The notes: generated by a model not told the origin, from the letters alone. Numbered from the stretch's first letter, positions 18,565-27,841 are shown. The stretch is DNA of 64,000 nt from Cyclobacteriaceae bacterium (GCA_016787755.1 JAEUUA010000013.1:372001-436000), one strand, 5' to 3'. Translations and numbers: made by a program.

Positions 18565-19362
18565 TTGAAAAATAGTAGCATTGGTGTCGCTTTAGTGATC
18601 CTGTTTTCATGCAGCATCAACGATCAGGATCCAGAAGTTGATTGCTCAAAAAGCGCCTTACAAATTTCCCTCATTCAGAAAAAAGATCTTTTATCTTGTG
18701 CCTTTAATAATGGCGAAATAGAAGTTCTGGCTCAAGGGGGTTCTCCGGCCTATACATTTACTTTGAGTGGCAAGGCAGAACAATCAAGTCCAATCTTTAA
18801 ATCGCTATCGGCTGGTATCTATTCAATTGTTGTTCTCGATTCAAAAAAATGCTCAGACACCTTGCAGGTAGAAATAACCAATTTTGAAACTACACTCACA
18901 GCAATTGCTGTCGCCACCAAAAACTCGATGTGCCTAACCCCTGATGGCACGTTAAAAATAAGACCCACAGGGGGCGATGCCCCTTTCACGTTTAGAATCA
19001 ATAACGGAATTAGTTCAAACGATTCACTCTTCAACAATCTTAGCCACGGCTCTTATTCTGTTTTTGTACGAGATATGAAGAATTGTACTTACACCTTTAC
19101 TGCCAATGTGCCTCGTGGCAATACAACGGTGAGTTGGTTAACCCAGATTAAACCCATCGTGGATGTATCGTGTGCAAAATCAGGTTGTCATATTAATGGC
19201 ACCGGCCGAATAGACCTTACTAAGTTTGATGTGGTAAAAGCCAATGCAGTCCAAATAAAAACAAGAGTAGCTAACAAATCGATGCCTTTTGATGGTTCGC
19301 TCACTTCAGATCAGATTCAATTGATAACCTGTTGGGTAGCTGATGGTGCGTTGAATAATTAA
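18565..19362 (+). CDS. Lipoprotein with two SprB-like repeats and a C-terminal c-type heme domain
   Basis: I chose the TTG at 18565 because it gives a textbook lipoprotein signal (K-N-S-S-I-G-V-A-L-V-I-L-F-S-C). The frame is open back to a TTG at 18490, but that start would put 25 residues in front and overlap the divergent sigma gene region. Two repeats of about 60 residues follow, of the SprB/gliding-adhesin type (G-G-S-P-A-Y-T-F ... L-S-A-G-I-Y-S-I-V-V-L-D; G-G-D-A-P-F-T-F ... Y-S-V-F-V-R-D). The C-terminus has I-K-P-I-V-D-V-S-C-A-K-S-G-C-H, a CX4CH heme motif, and a possible distal Met in K-S-M-P-F-D-G. Likely a cell-surface or periplasmic monoheme protein of unknown redox partner. Confidence 0.78.
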   Translation: MKNSSIGVALVILFSCSINDQDPEVDCSKSALQISLIQKKDLLSCAFNNGEIEVLAQGGSPAYTFTLSGKAEQSSPIFKSLSAGIYSIVVLDSKKCSDTLQVEITNFETTLTAIAVATKNSMCLTPDGTLKIRPTGGDAPFTFRINNGISSNDSLFNNLSHGSYSVFVRDMKNCTYTFTANVPRGNTTVSWLTQIKPIVDVSCAKSGCHINGTGRIDLTKFDVVKANAVQIKTRVANKSMPFDGSLTSDQIQLITCWVADGALNN

Positions 19363-19441
19363 ATGAGAATGTGCTTTTCGATAAATCAATCAGTTTTTTT
19401 TAAATATTTTATTACTTTTAACTCACTTAAACTTTATAGCT

Positions 19442-19543
19442 ATGTCAAAAGGAATGGACGTTAAAAAAGCCGACAAGAAAAAGCCCCTGAAAACATTGAA
19501 AGAAAAGCGGGCTGAAAAAAAAGCAAAAAAAGCAGGTAAATAA
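19442..19543 (+). CDS. 33-residue highly basic small protein
   Basis: ATG at 19442, stop at 19541-19543. The product begins M-S-K-G-M-D-V-K-K-A and consists largely of Lys, Ala, Glu and Arg (K-K-A-D-K-K-K-P-L-K-T-L-K-E-K-R-A-E-K-K), probably one basic helix. A strong terminator follows within 10 nt, and the upstream intergenic sequence is AT-rich, so this looks like a separately transcribed mini-gene rather than chance. Function unknown; nucleic-acid or ribosome binding would suit its charge, but nothing shows it. Confidence 0.65.
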   Translation: MSKGMDVKKADKKKPLKTLKEKRAEKKAKKAGK

Positions 19544-19551
19544 TTACCTAA

Positions 19552-19580
19552 CTCAGCCCTCCATAGAGGGCTGAGTTTTT
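19552..19580 (+). terminator. Rho-independent terminator after the small basic protein gene
   Basis: CTCAGCCCTC (19552-19561) and GAGGGCTGAG (19566-19575) form a perfect 10-bp stem with a 4-nt loop, followed by five T residues. Confidence 0.9.
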
Positions 19581-19692
19581 ATAATCGCTTGCAGCGAAAA
19601 GTATCTCAATTATCAAAAGCAACACACTCAATCAAGAGTAAGGATTTCAACAACTACCATAACAATCTCCATGGAATCCTTGAAAAGGTTCC

Positions 19693-19700
19693 TATTTTTG
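19693..19700 (+). promoter_or_regulatory. Probable -7 element of the purL promoter (TATTTTTG)
   Basis: Matches the Bacteroidota -7 consensus TAnnTTTG exactly and lies 17 nt before the chosen purL ATG. No clear TTTG is seen at the -33 position. It supports a purL start at 19718 rather than further upstream. Confidence 0.45.
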
Positions 19701-19717
19701 TGCTTACGTTCACCACT

Positions 19718-22700
19718 ATGATTGTTTTCTTTCGGGCTCCTGCTTCTACCCTTTACGCGGTAGAATGCGCTCAACCTTTTGATACTCAAGACTATGAAAA
19801 ACTGATCTGGCTTTTTGGTGGTGCTAAGCCTCTGGAAGCAAAGTCGATTGGCGGTCATTTTATTGGTCCTCGAAAGGAAATGATCACCCCCTGGAGCACA
19901 AATGCAGTAGAGATTACGCAAACGATGGGCATTAAAGGCATCATCAGAATTGAAGAATTTTTCGAAGTCGGTAATGAAGCCGCAACCCATGACCGGATGC
20001 TTCAACGAATGTACTCCGAACTCGATCAGGAATTATTTACAATTCATCACTTTCCTGAACCGATTTTTGAAATTGAGGATATAAAATCCTTTAGCGAAAA
20101 AGAAGGACTTGCATTAAGTCAGGAGGAAATTGATTACCTGAACGATGTTAGTTGGAAATTGGGTCGCAAACTTACCGATAGTGAAGTGTTTGGCTTTTCA
20201 CAGGTGAATAGTGAGCATTGTCGTCATAAAATTTTTAACGGTACGTTTATTATTGATGGTGAAGAAAAAAAGTCAACACTTTTTCAGTTGATTAAAAAGA
20301 CCTCGAAAGAAAATCCGAATTACATTGTATCAGCTTATAAGGATAACGTAGCCTTCATCAAAGGTCCTTCTGTAGAGCAATTTGCTCCTACCCGTGCCGA
20401 CATACCCGATTATTTTAAAATTGAGGATTTCGATTCTGTTATCTCACTTAAAGCAGAGACACATAATTTTCCAACAACCGTTGAACCGTTCAATGGTGCC
20501 GCTACAGGCGGGGGTGGTGAAATACGCGATCGACTTGCAGGTGGTAAAGGTTCTTTACCGTTATCCGGAACTGCCGTTTACATCACCTCCTATCCAAGAT
20601 TAGAAAATGGACGGCAATGGGAGAAAAAGTTTGAAGCGCGCAACTGGTTATATCAAACTCCTGCTGAGATTTTAATTAAAGCTTCGGATGGTGCCAGCGA
20701 CTTTGGAAACAAGTTTGGCCAACCCCTTATTGGTGGAAGTGTGCTTACGTTCGAACATTTCGAAAATAATAAAAAGTTTGGGTTCGATAAAGTAATCATG
20801 CTGGCGGGTGGTGTTGGTTATGGAAAAGAGAAAGACAGCAAGAAAGAACATTTAAAGGCAGGGGATAAAATTATTTTGCTGGGTGGAGATAATTATCGCA
20901 TTGGCATGGGTGGTGCAGCCGTTTCTTCAGTAACAACCGGTGAGTTTGGCAATGCATTGGAATTAAATGCGGTGCAACGCTCAAACCCTGAAATGCAAAA
21001 ACGGGTGATGAACGCCATTCGTGCGATGGTTGAGTCAAATGAAAATCCAATTGTTTCTATTCACGATCACGGAGCAGGAGGTCACTTGAATTGTTTTTCT
21101 GAATTATTGGAAGAAACGGGTGGCACCATTGAAATCGATAAACTTCCCATTGGTGACCCTACTTTATCGGATAAAGAAATCATCAGCAATGAGTCTCAAG
21201 AACGCATGGGTGTTGCTATTAATGAAAAGCACGTGGCTACTTTTAAAGCTGCGGCTGATCGTGAGCGGGCTCCTTTGTATGTAGTGGGCACTGCTACTGG
21301 CGATCATCAGTTTAAGTTTGTTGACAACAAGAAAAATACAAAGCCGGTAGAGCTGGCTATGAGCCATCTGTTTGGTTCGTCACCAAAAACAATTTTACAA
21401 GACGCTACCTCTAAAGAAAAGTTTGAGGCTGTCAGTTACGATTCCTCTAAATTAGTTTCCTACTTAGAACAAGTGCTGCAATTAGAAGCGGTGGCCTGCA
21501 AAGATTGGTTGACTAATAAAGTAGATCGCTCAGTAACAGGTCGCGTGGCAACTCAACAAACATGCGGTCCTATTCAGCTTCCGCTGAATAATGTTTCCGT
21601 GATAGCCTTAGACTTTACGAGCCATAAAGGAATTGCGACTGGAATTGGTCATGCACCTGGCGCAGCTCTAGTAGATGCTGCTGCAGGAAGTAAGTTGGCG
21701 ATTGCTGAATCGTTGCTCAACATTATCTGGGCTCCGCTTACCTATGGATTAAGAGGTGTTTCGCTTAGCGCGAACTGGATGTGGCCTGCAAAAAATACTG
21801 GTGAAAATGCAAGACTGTATGCTGCTGTTGAAGCGGTAAGTGATTTTGCATGCAACCTCGGCATCAATATTCCAACCGGAAAGGATTCCCTTTCGATGAC
21901 ACAAAAATATCCGAATGGTGAAGTTGTATTTTCTCCAGGCACAGTGATCATTTCTGCAGTAGCCGAAGTAAGTGATATTCGCAAAACGATTTCACCAGCC
22001 TTGGAACCCGTTATTGGTTCTAAACTTATTTACATCGATTTCTCAAAAGACAAATTAACACTTGGCGGTAGCAGCTTCGCTCAGGTGGTCAATCAAATGG
22101 GAACAGAGACACCAACCGTTAAGGACGATGGTTATTTTGTTCAAGCCTTTGACACTGTTCAGGAATTAATAAACCAAAACCTTGTTTTAGCCGGTCATGA
22201 TATTTCTTCTGGTGGTTTAATCACGACTCTACTTGAAATGTGTTTTCCCACGCCCAATATCGGATTATCCGTGGATATAAAAGAGTTAGGCGATGATTTA
22301 GTAAAAGGATTGTTCAGCGAAAATCCGGGAATCGTAACACAAGTTTCACAATTCGCCACTGTTGAAAAATTACTGTCAAGCAAAAAGGTTAATTATAAAG
22401 TAATCGGTGAGGTCAGCTCAGGCAGAACATTGTCAATTGCTAATTATAAATTATCCATTGATGATTTACGCGCTAAGTGGTTTCATACTTCCTACTTGTT
22501 AGACAAACTGCAGCGACCAAAAGGTCACGCAGAAACACGAAAAGAAAATTTATTCAAACAAGTATTAGAATATAAGTTCCAACCCAAGTTTGATGGAAAA
22601 TTTTCTACGTACAGCATTGATTCGAAGCGAAGAACTCCAACCGGACTAAAAGCCGCCATCATTCGCGAGAAGGGTGTGAATGGTGATCGTGAAATGGCCT

Positions 22701-23404
22701 ATGCACTTTACTTAGCCGGCTTCGATGTTAAAGATGTTCACATGACTGATCTAATGACCGGTCGTGAAGATTTGACTGAAGTTAACATGATTGTGTTCGT
22801 TGGAGGATTTTCAAACTCAGATGTATTAGGCTCTGCCAAAGGTTGGGCGGGTGCGTTTCTCTACAATCCAAAAGCAAAAGCAGCACTTGATAATTTTTAC
22901 AAACGTGATGATACGCTAAGCCTGGGGGTTTGCAATGGGTGTCAGCTAATGATGGAATTAGGTTTGGTGTATCGCGACCTTGACATGGCTAATCATCCTA
23001 AAATGCATCACAATGGCTCTGGTAAATTTGAGTCCATTTTTATTTGCATGACAATCCCGAAAAATAATTCAGTACTGCTGCAGAGTTATGAAGGTGCGCA
23101 ACTAGGTGCGTGGGTAGCTCATGGCGAGGGGAAATTTAATTTAAAGAATCATAAAGAGTATAAAGTAGCAGCAACCTATACCTATCCGGAATACCCAGGT
23201 AATCCGAATGATTCTGATTTTTCGGTGGCAGCTCTATCATCAAAAGACGGAAGACATCTTGCGATCATGCCGCATATCGAGCGCTCCTTGTTTCCATGGA
23301 ACTGGGGCTACTATCCAACTCAACGCAAATCTGATGAAGTTGGCCCCTGGATAGAAGCCTTTGTAAATGCGAGGGAATGGGTAAAGAGTAAGACGAAATC
23401 CTAA
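19718..23404 (+). CDS. purL: Phosphoribosylformylglycinamidine synthase (single-chain, large form)
   Basis: 1228 residues from the ATG at 19718, close to the roughly 1300 of proteobacterial PurL. The frame is open further up to 19589, but that stretch overlaps no conserved sequence and follows a terminator. It has an N-terminal PurS-like part, two tandem AIRS-type synthase halves (N-S-E-H-C-R-H-K; G-A-A-T-G-G-G-G-E-I-R-D; H-D-I-S-S-G-G), and a C-terminal class I glutamine amidotransferase with nucleophile Cys in L-G-V-C-N-G-C-Q-L-M. It catalyses the fourth step of purine biosynthesis, converting FGAR, glutamine and ATP to FGAM in the cytoplasm. Confidence 0.97.
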   Translation: MIVFFRAPASTLYAVECAQPFDTQDYEKLIWLFGGAKPLEAKSIGGHFIGPRKEMITPWSTNAVEITQTMGIKGIIRIEEFFEVGNEAATHDRMLQRMYSELDQELFTIHHFPEPIFEIEDIKSFSEKEGLALSQEEIDYLNDVSWKLGRKLTDSEVFGFSQVNSEHCRHKIFNGTFIIDGEEKKSTLFQLIKKTSKENPNYIVSAYKDNVAFIKGPSVEQFAPTRADIPDYFKIEDFDSVISLKAETHNFPTTVEPFNGAATGGGGEIRDRLAGGKGSLPLSGTAVYITSYPRLENGRQWEKKFEARNWLYQTPAEILIKASDGASDFGNKFGQPLIGGSVLTFEHFENNKKFGFDKVIMLAGGVGYGKEKDSKKEHLKAGDKIILLGGDNYRIGMGGAAVSSVTTGEFGNALELNAVQRSNPEMQKRVMNAIRAMVESNENPIVSIHDHGAGGHLNCFSELLEETGGTIEIDKLPIGDPTLSDKEIISNESQERMGVAINEKHVATFKAAADRERAPLYVVGTATGDHQFKFVDNKKNTKPVELAMSHLFGSSPKTILQDATSKEKFEAVSYDSSKLVSYLEQVLQLEAVACKDWLTNKVDRSVTGRVATQQTCGPIQLPLNNVSVIALDFTSHKGIATGIGHAPGAALVDAAAGSKLAIAESLLNIIWAPLTYGLRGVSLSANWMWPAKNTGENARLYAAVEAVSDFACNLGINIPTGKDSLSMTQKYPNGEVVFSPGTVIISAVAEVSDIRKTISPALEPVIGSKLIYIDFSKDKLTLGGSSFAQVVNQMGTETPTVKDDGYFVQAFDTVQELINQNLVLAGHDISSGGLITTLLEMCFPTPNIGLSVDIKELGDDLVKGLFSENPGIVTQVSQFATVEKLLSSKKVNYKVIGEVSSGRTLSIANYKLSIDDLRAKWFHTSYLLDKLQRPKGHAETRKENLFKQVLEYKFQPKFDGKFSTYSIDSKRRTPTGLKAAIIREKGVNGDREMAYALYLAGFDVKDVHMTDLMTGREDLTEVNMIVFVGGFSNSDVLGSAKGWAGAFLYNPKAKAALDNFYKRDDTLSLGVCNGCQLMMELGLVYRDLDMANHPKMHHNGSGKFESIFICMTIPKNNSVLLQSYEGAQLGAWVAHGEGKFNLKNHKEYKVAATYTYPEYPGNPNDSDFSVAALSSKDGRHLAIMPHIERSLFPWNWGYYPTQRKSDEVGPWIEAFVNAREWVKSKTKS

Positions 23405-23423
23405 CATCAAATATTCTACTTCT

Positions 23424-23459
23424 TAAGAGATTGGGAATCTCTTATTCCCATAGTGTGGG
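23424..23459. other. Stem-loops downstream of purL
   Basis: TAAGAGATT and AATCTCTTA (23424-23444) form a perfect 9-bp stem with a GGG loop, followed by a weaker CCCA/TGGG hairpin (23447-23459). There is no T-run, so termination is uncertain; RNA 3'-end protection or attenuation is equally possible. The rest of 23460-23571 shows no gene. Confidence 0.4.
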
Positions 23460-23571
23460 GAAATAAATGCCCGCAGCTAATGACTATACATGATTAGCGT
23501 GTCTATTCTCTTTATTTATTAATGGCATGATAATGCAGCAATATCTATCATCTCTAAAATAATAAAAACTT

Positions 23572-24153
23572 ATGAAAAAGAACTCACTTCTTTTGATGTT
23601 GGTATTTGCCTTTGTTTTATTACAAAGCTGCGGACCCAAAGCAGAAGATAATTCCGCTGCAACTGAAATGGATGCAGCCTCTGCTCAAGCCAAGGTTCAG
23701 GAAGATCGCGCTAACAAAGTCGCAAAGATTGAAGCTGCCAGAGCTGAAAAACTTGAACAACGCAGACTGGCTGCCATTGAAAAAGCTAAAACTACCCTTA
23801 CGTATAAAGATGCTTCTGGAAAAGTAATTTATAATAAAGCGGAAGTCAATCCAACCTACGTGGGTGGAAATAAAGAGATGATGGCCTACCTTCGTGATAA
23901 CCTTATTTATCCTGAACTGGCGCAAAAGAATGGCGTGGAAGGTACCGTATTTGTAGATTTTATTGTTGGCGCCAAAGGTGTAATACGGGAAGTAGTTGCC
24001 ACCGATGTAACAAATGATGAAATGGATCAGTCATTAAAAGCAGAAGCAATTCGTGTGGTAACTGCCATGCCAAATTGGGTTGCAGGTACGCAACACGGAA
24101 AAGCTGTTGATACAAGCTTCAGTGTACCTATTACTTTTCAGCTTTCGAATTAA
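23572..24153 (+). CDS. Lipoprotein with a C-terminal TonB domain
   Basis: 193 residues. A type II signal peptide (L-L-Q-S-C, Cys20) is followed by an Ala/Glu/Lys/Arg-rich helical stretch (about 35-75) that may form a coiled coil. The C-terminal TonB-like domain occupies about 100-192 (L-I-Y-P-E-L-A-Q-K-N-G-V-E-G-T-V-F-V-D-F-I-V and the closing V-P-I-T-F-Q-L). TonB domains normally hang from an inner-membrane helix that meets ExbBD; here the anchor is a lipid, so it probably does not energise transporters in the standard way. It has its own terminator. Confidence 0.88.
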   Translation: MKKNSLLLMLVFAFVLLQSCGPKAEDNSAATEMDAASAQAKVQEDRANKVAKIEAARAEKLEQRRLAAIEKAKTTLTYKDASGKVIYNKAEVNPTYVGGNKEMMAYLRDNLIYPELAQKNGVEGTVFVDFIVGAKGVIREVVATDVTNDEMDQSLKAEAIRVVTAMPNWVAGTQHGKAVDTSFSVPITFQLSN

Positions 24154-24172
24154 AAGTTTATAAAATCGAGGG

Positions 24173-24211
24173 AAGAGTTTCCGACTTTAACATGTTGGGA
24201 ACTCTTTTTTT
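24173..24211 (+). terminator. Rho-independent terminator
   Basis: AAGAGTTTCC (24173-24182) pairs with GGGAACTCTT (24197-24206), including one G-T wobble, with a run of T residues to 24211. It ends the TonB-domain lipoprotein message. Between it and the ppc stop (24212-24448) I see no gene. Confidence 0.8.
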
Positions 24212-24448
24212 CGCAATTCAAGAACCACCCAATGTAACCTTTAGCATGATTCTGTTAAAGGCAGCGACCTAAATGTTCTGAAATTGACCGCAGTTTTCTT
24301 TGTTAAATTTCCCAAGATCAACAGTTAGCGCTCCTCTTACTTTGCGAGTTTATAAGGTTGAATTGAAAGAGTAAGGGAACTATTTAACACTATCCACTTT
24401 GCAATCGTATTCAGTGGGTATGGCATAACTTCTTATCATCAAATTATT

Positions 24449-27019
24449 CTATGCCGAATTTCGTGCTGCATTGATAATCCCAAACATACATCGGATTATT
24501 AATTTGCGGTATCGCAACTCGTAGATTTTATTTTTCTCCGTCTGATGACGCAAGTTTACCAACGCAAATTGTTGAATCGCAATCAAAGGTAGCACAATCC
24601 GCTCACGCAATCGCACTGAATCGCGTTGCACAGGATTATTATCCATGAGCTGTGCTAACCCTGAAACGTCCAAGACTTGATTTCTGGATAACTCAAATTC
24701 CGCAAACATCATTTCCCAAAACTGTCCAAACTCAGGATCGTCTTTAAGATATGTAGTTGCCTGATAATTCGTTTTGGTAAGCGACATCATACTATTCCCC
24801 AACAGGGTACGGAAGAAAAGAGATTCTCGATAAAATGTTTTTAATTTTTGGGCACCGTTTTTATCAGTCAAGCTTTTTAAAGCGGAACCCACTCCATAGA
24901 AACCTGGAATATTTTGTTTCATCATCGCCCATGAACCTACAAAAGGAATTGCACGTAAGTCTTCAAACTTCAGACCCTCCGTAGAACTTCGCTTTACAGG
25001 CCTTGACCCAATATTCGTATCGCCAAAAAAGGAAAGGGGAGTAACATTTTCCAGATAAGGAACAAAACGTGGATGATGCTTCAGTCCTAAATAAGACTGA
25101 TAACCGATTTCAGCAAGTTCGTCTAAAATTTCTTTCTGGTCTTTCGATAACTGATTTTCCGCATTTTTAAAAACCGCTCCTTCTAATCCAGCCGATAGAA
25201 GTTGTTCCAAATTATATTTACATGAAGCGACCTTACCAAAATTAGAACTAATCGTTTGACCTTGTATCGTTATTTGGACTTCTTCATTTTCTATTGTCTC
25301 ACCCAAGGAAGCATAAAAATCGTGCGTATTACCACCGCCTCGGGCTGGTGGCCCACCCCGGCCATCAAAAAATATTGCTTTCAGTCCATGTTTACGCGAT
25401 GTTTCGGTAAGATTTTCTTTTGCCCGGAAGATTGACCAGTTGGCGCGCAAATAGCCACCGTCTTTTGTACCGTCAGAGAATCCTAACATGATCGTTTGAT
25501 GGGCACTGCGAGCATCTAAATGCGAACGATACGCTTGGATACTGTAGAGTGCATGCATAATGTCGGGCGCATGGGCCAGATCATCAATCGTTTCAAAAAG
25601 TGGCACTACATCCAGTTCCAGTCCTCTACTTGTGCCCAATAGCAGTCTGGCTAACACAAATACTTCAATCACATGCAGCGAACTTTGGCAATTACTTATC
25701 ACATACCGATGGCATCCCAGTACTCCATTTTTCTTTTGAATTGTTCCTATCGCCCGAATGCTATCCAGCGTTTCATTCACAAACACATCTTCAAATTGAA
25801 AATCATTCAATGATATTTTTAACGAAAGTAAATATTGGATTTGATCATTTTTGGATAGTTTCTCAAACTCAGCCGCGGAGATAGTTTTTCCTGATTTGAA
25901 TCCAACATTCAAAATTTGTGACCAAACGTAATCATGCTTACGGCTATCCTGACGGATATCAAGGCTTGCAAAGTGAAATCCAAACAATTTTACTTTCAGA
26001 ATGAAAATGTCCAACAAATCCAGAAACAAACCATCGTGCTCATCAATCAATTTCTTTCGCGCCCTCATTAAATCATCAACTAATTCATGGGCATACGTAT
26101 ATTCTCGTTCCGTACCATAGGCCCATTGGTATATCTTACGCTCTATGTCAATCACCACCTTATCTACGCCATGAAAGGTGAGCCTTCTGCGCAATGCACG
26201 CATGTCGCGATAGTAACATTTCAAAAGACTCTCTTGCAAGCGAGCCGCTACCTTGCAGGTAATCTCACTATTGACAAATGGATTTCCATCCCGATCACCT
26301 CCCGGCCAAAAGCCAATCACCACAAGACGGTCATTATTCCACTCCGCTAAAGGAATTTCCAAGGTTGAACAAAGCGATTGAATGATTTCAGGTATGGCCT
26401 GATAAAAAGTATTTTCTAAATACCAGCACAAACTAATGGCTTCATCATAAGGTGATGGTTTATCGCGATTGATAAAACCTGTTTTTCCTAATTGCTGAAG
26501 GAGCAAATTTATTTGAGCCAAATCATGTTCACGAATTGACTTTTCGAGATCCGTTAAAATACCTAGAACAGAGCCCGGATAAAATTGAGTAGGATGGGCT
26601 GTGAGTACTGTTCTTAAACTAAAGTCTTCGAGTCGCTTTTTTAACTCCTTTTCTTTCCGATCAAACTTGGTCCGTTGAAGCAACGAAGCGATCGTTCCTC
26701 TGCCTGCGGTATCATTAATCTGTTCAAAAGAGGAATCTTCTATCGAATCAAACAAAGCAATCTGTCGCTCCACATATTGGATAAACTTAAACAGGAGACC
26801 AAACTGCTCCTCATTCGTTGCTTGCGGAACGAGATCATTAAAAAACTGCTGTAGAATCTCGGATGCCGGTTGTCCCTTTTCAAGTCCTTCTTCACAGTAC
26901 TGCTGAAGCAAGGGCAACAAGGTACCTGTTCGTGAAATATCCTGAAAAGGAAGGTTTAAAAATAGGCTATTGTAAATATGAAACCGAGCACCTACTGTTT
27001 GTTCGTATTTAGAGGTCAT
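24449..27019 (-). CDS. ppc: Phosphoenolpyruvate carboxylase
   Basis: 856 residues, slightly shorter than E. coli Ppc (883). The catalytic-His segment T-A-H-P-T-Q is at about residues 139-144. The substrate and bicarbonate loops G-F-S-D-G-T-K-D-G-G-Y-L-R-A-N-W and F-D-G-R-G-G-P-P-A-R-G-G-G are intact, and the C-terminus ends in G-I-I-N-A-A-R-N-S-A, like the usual M-R-N-T-G end. It adds bicarbonate to PEP to form oxaloacetate, refilling the TCA cycle. It is a single-gene transcript, convergent with the preceding gene and divergent from the next. Confidence 0.97.
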   Translation of the reverse strand: MTSKYEQTVGARFHIYNSLFLNLPFQDISRTGTLLPLLQQYCEEGLEKGQPASEILQQFFNDLVPQATNEEQFGLLFKFIQYVERQIALFDSIEDSSFEQINDTAGRGTIASLLQRTKFDRKEKELKKRLEDFSLRTVLTAHPTQFYPGSVLGILTDLEKSIREHDLAQINLLLQQLGKTGFINRDKPSPYDEAISLCWYLENTFYQAIPEIIQSLCSTLEIPLAEWNNDRLVVIGFWPGGDRDGNPFVNSEITCKVAARLQESLLKCYYRDMRALRRRLTFHGVDKVVIDIERKIYQWAYGTEREYTYAHELVDDLMRARKKLIDEHDGLFLDLLDIFILKVKLFGFHFASLDIRQDSRKHDYVWSQILNVGFKSGKTISAAEFEKLSKNDQIQYLLSLKISLNDFQFEDVFVNETLDSIRAIGTIQKKNGVLGCHRYVISNCQSSLHVIEVFVLARLLLGTSRGLELDVVPLFETIDDLAHAPDIMHALYSIQAYRSHLDARSAHQTIMLGFSDGTKDGGYLRANWSIFRAKENLTETSRKHGLKAIFFDGRGGPPARGGGNTHDFYASLGETIENEEVQITIQGQTISSNFGKVASCKYNLEQLLSAGLEGAVFKNAENQLSKDQKEILDELAEIGYQSYLGLKHHPRFVPYLENVTPLSFFGDTNIGSRPVKRSSTEGLKFEDLRAIPFVGSWAMMKQNIPGFYGVGSALKSLTDKNGAQKLKTFYRESLFFRTLLGNSMMSLTKTNYQATTYLKDDPEFGQFWEMMFAEFELSRNQVLDVSGLAQLMDNNPVQRDSVRLRERIVLPLIAIQQFALVNLRHQTEKNKIYELRYRKLIIRCMFGIINAARNSA

Positions 27020-27199
27020 TGTACAAAAAACTTAGAAACATGAAATTTTTCCTGAAAATAGCGGAAAGAGTTTATTGTCTCAACTTTAAGCAAGAAACCT
27101 TTTCTTGGATTTAGGTTATGGCTAATTAGAAAGAAATTATCCCGTTTGCTTCCGGCAACAAAAAATTCTACCTTTTGTTAATATTTCAAATCAATATCT

Positions 27200-27775
27200 A
27201 TGAGAAAACTTTACATGCCAGTGTTGGTTTTAGTGCTGTTCGGCTCGTGTCTTGGTTATAAAGAACTACCGGTTGAATACGATTACAGTTATCGAGGCAA
27301 TTTCAAAAAATACAAGACTTTTGAATTGATGCGACCAGTTGGATTGAACGACTCCACCATGGTTAACGAGGTAGTTGAGAAATCGATTATTTCGCGAATG
27401 AAGTTTCTGGGGTATCGTCAATCCGAAACTCGACCCCATCTTATTATTGGATTTAAAATGTTTAATGATAGCCTTCGATTTAATGGCTACAATCAACCGG
27501 ATATTGAAGAATGGGTAAAAAGTCAGAAGGAAGATTTAGACTATGATCCACACAAACTAAATCTCAAAACAGGCACTTTATTAATTCAGTTTTTTGACAG
27601 ACGCCAAAACAGATCTATTTGGCAAGGGTATGCCACCACCCTGTATGGAAATATTAACTTTAACAACGAACGCCATCTGAGAAATGCCGTAATCTCTATT
27701 TTAGATAAATACCGATTTATGGCTGAAGGCTTTACGGAAGGCGGAACGGCCAATGCTCAGGATGACCTTGATTGA
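27200..27775 (+). CDS. DUF4136-type lipoprotein
   Basis: 191 residues with a lipoprotein signal (L-F-G-S-C, Cys17). The core has the DUF4136 pattern: an early D-Y-S-Y-R-G-N-F-K-K-Y-K-T-F segment, S-R-M-K-F-L-G-Y-R and P-H-L-I-I-G-F near the middle, then L-L-I-Q-F-F-D-R-R-Q-N-R-S-I-W-Q-G-Y-A and a closing helix with I-L-D-K-Y. The family is widespread in envelopes of Gram-negative bacteria and has no established function. A TACCTTTTG sequence about 30 nt upstream resembles the -7 element. Confidence 0.85.
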   Translation: MRKLYMPVLVLVLFGSCLGYKELPVEYDYSYRGNFKKYKTFELMRPVGLNDSTMVNEVVEKSIISRMKFLGYRQSETRPHLIIGFKMFNDSLRFNGYNQPDIEEWVKSQKEDLDYDPHKLNLKTGTLLIQFFDRRQNRSIWQGYATTLYGNINFNNERHLRNAVISILDKYRFMAEGFTEGGTANAQDDLD

Positions 27776-27841
27776 GGGGAAAAACCCATAACAAGGTTGA
27801 AAAACAGTTAAAGCCAACTTTTCCGGATTCAAAATTAATTC

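Noticed and set aside
19589..19717. Open frame extending purL upstream by 43 codons
   Set aside because: It would start at a TTG directly after a terminator, has no similarity to PurL N-termini, and a -7 promoter element lies inside it just before the ATG at 19718.
24212..24448. Possible small RNA between the TonB lipoprotein and ppc
   Set aside because: One sequence near 24340 loosely resembles a -7 element, but there is no exact match, no terminator and no structured element that I can support.
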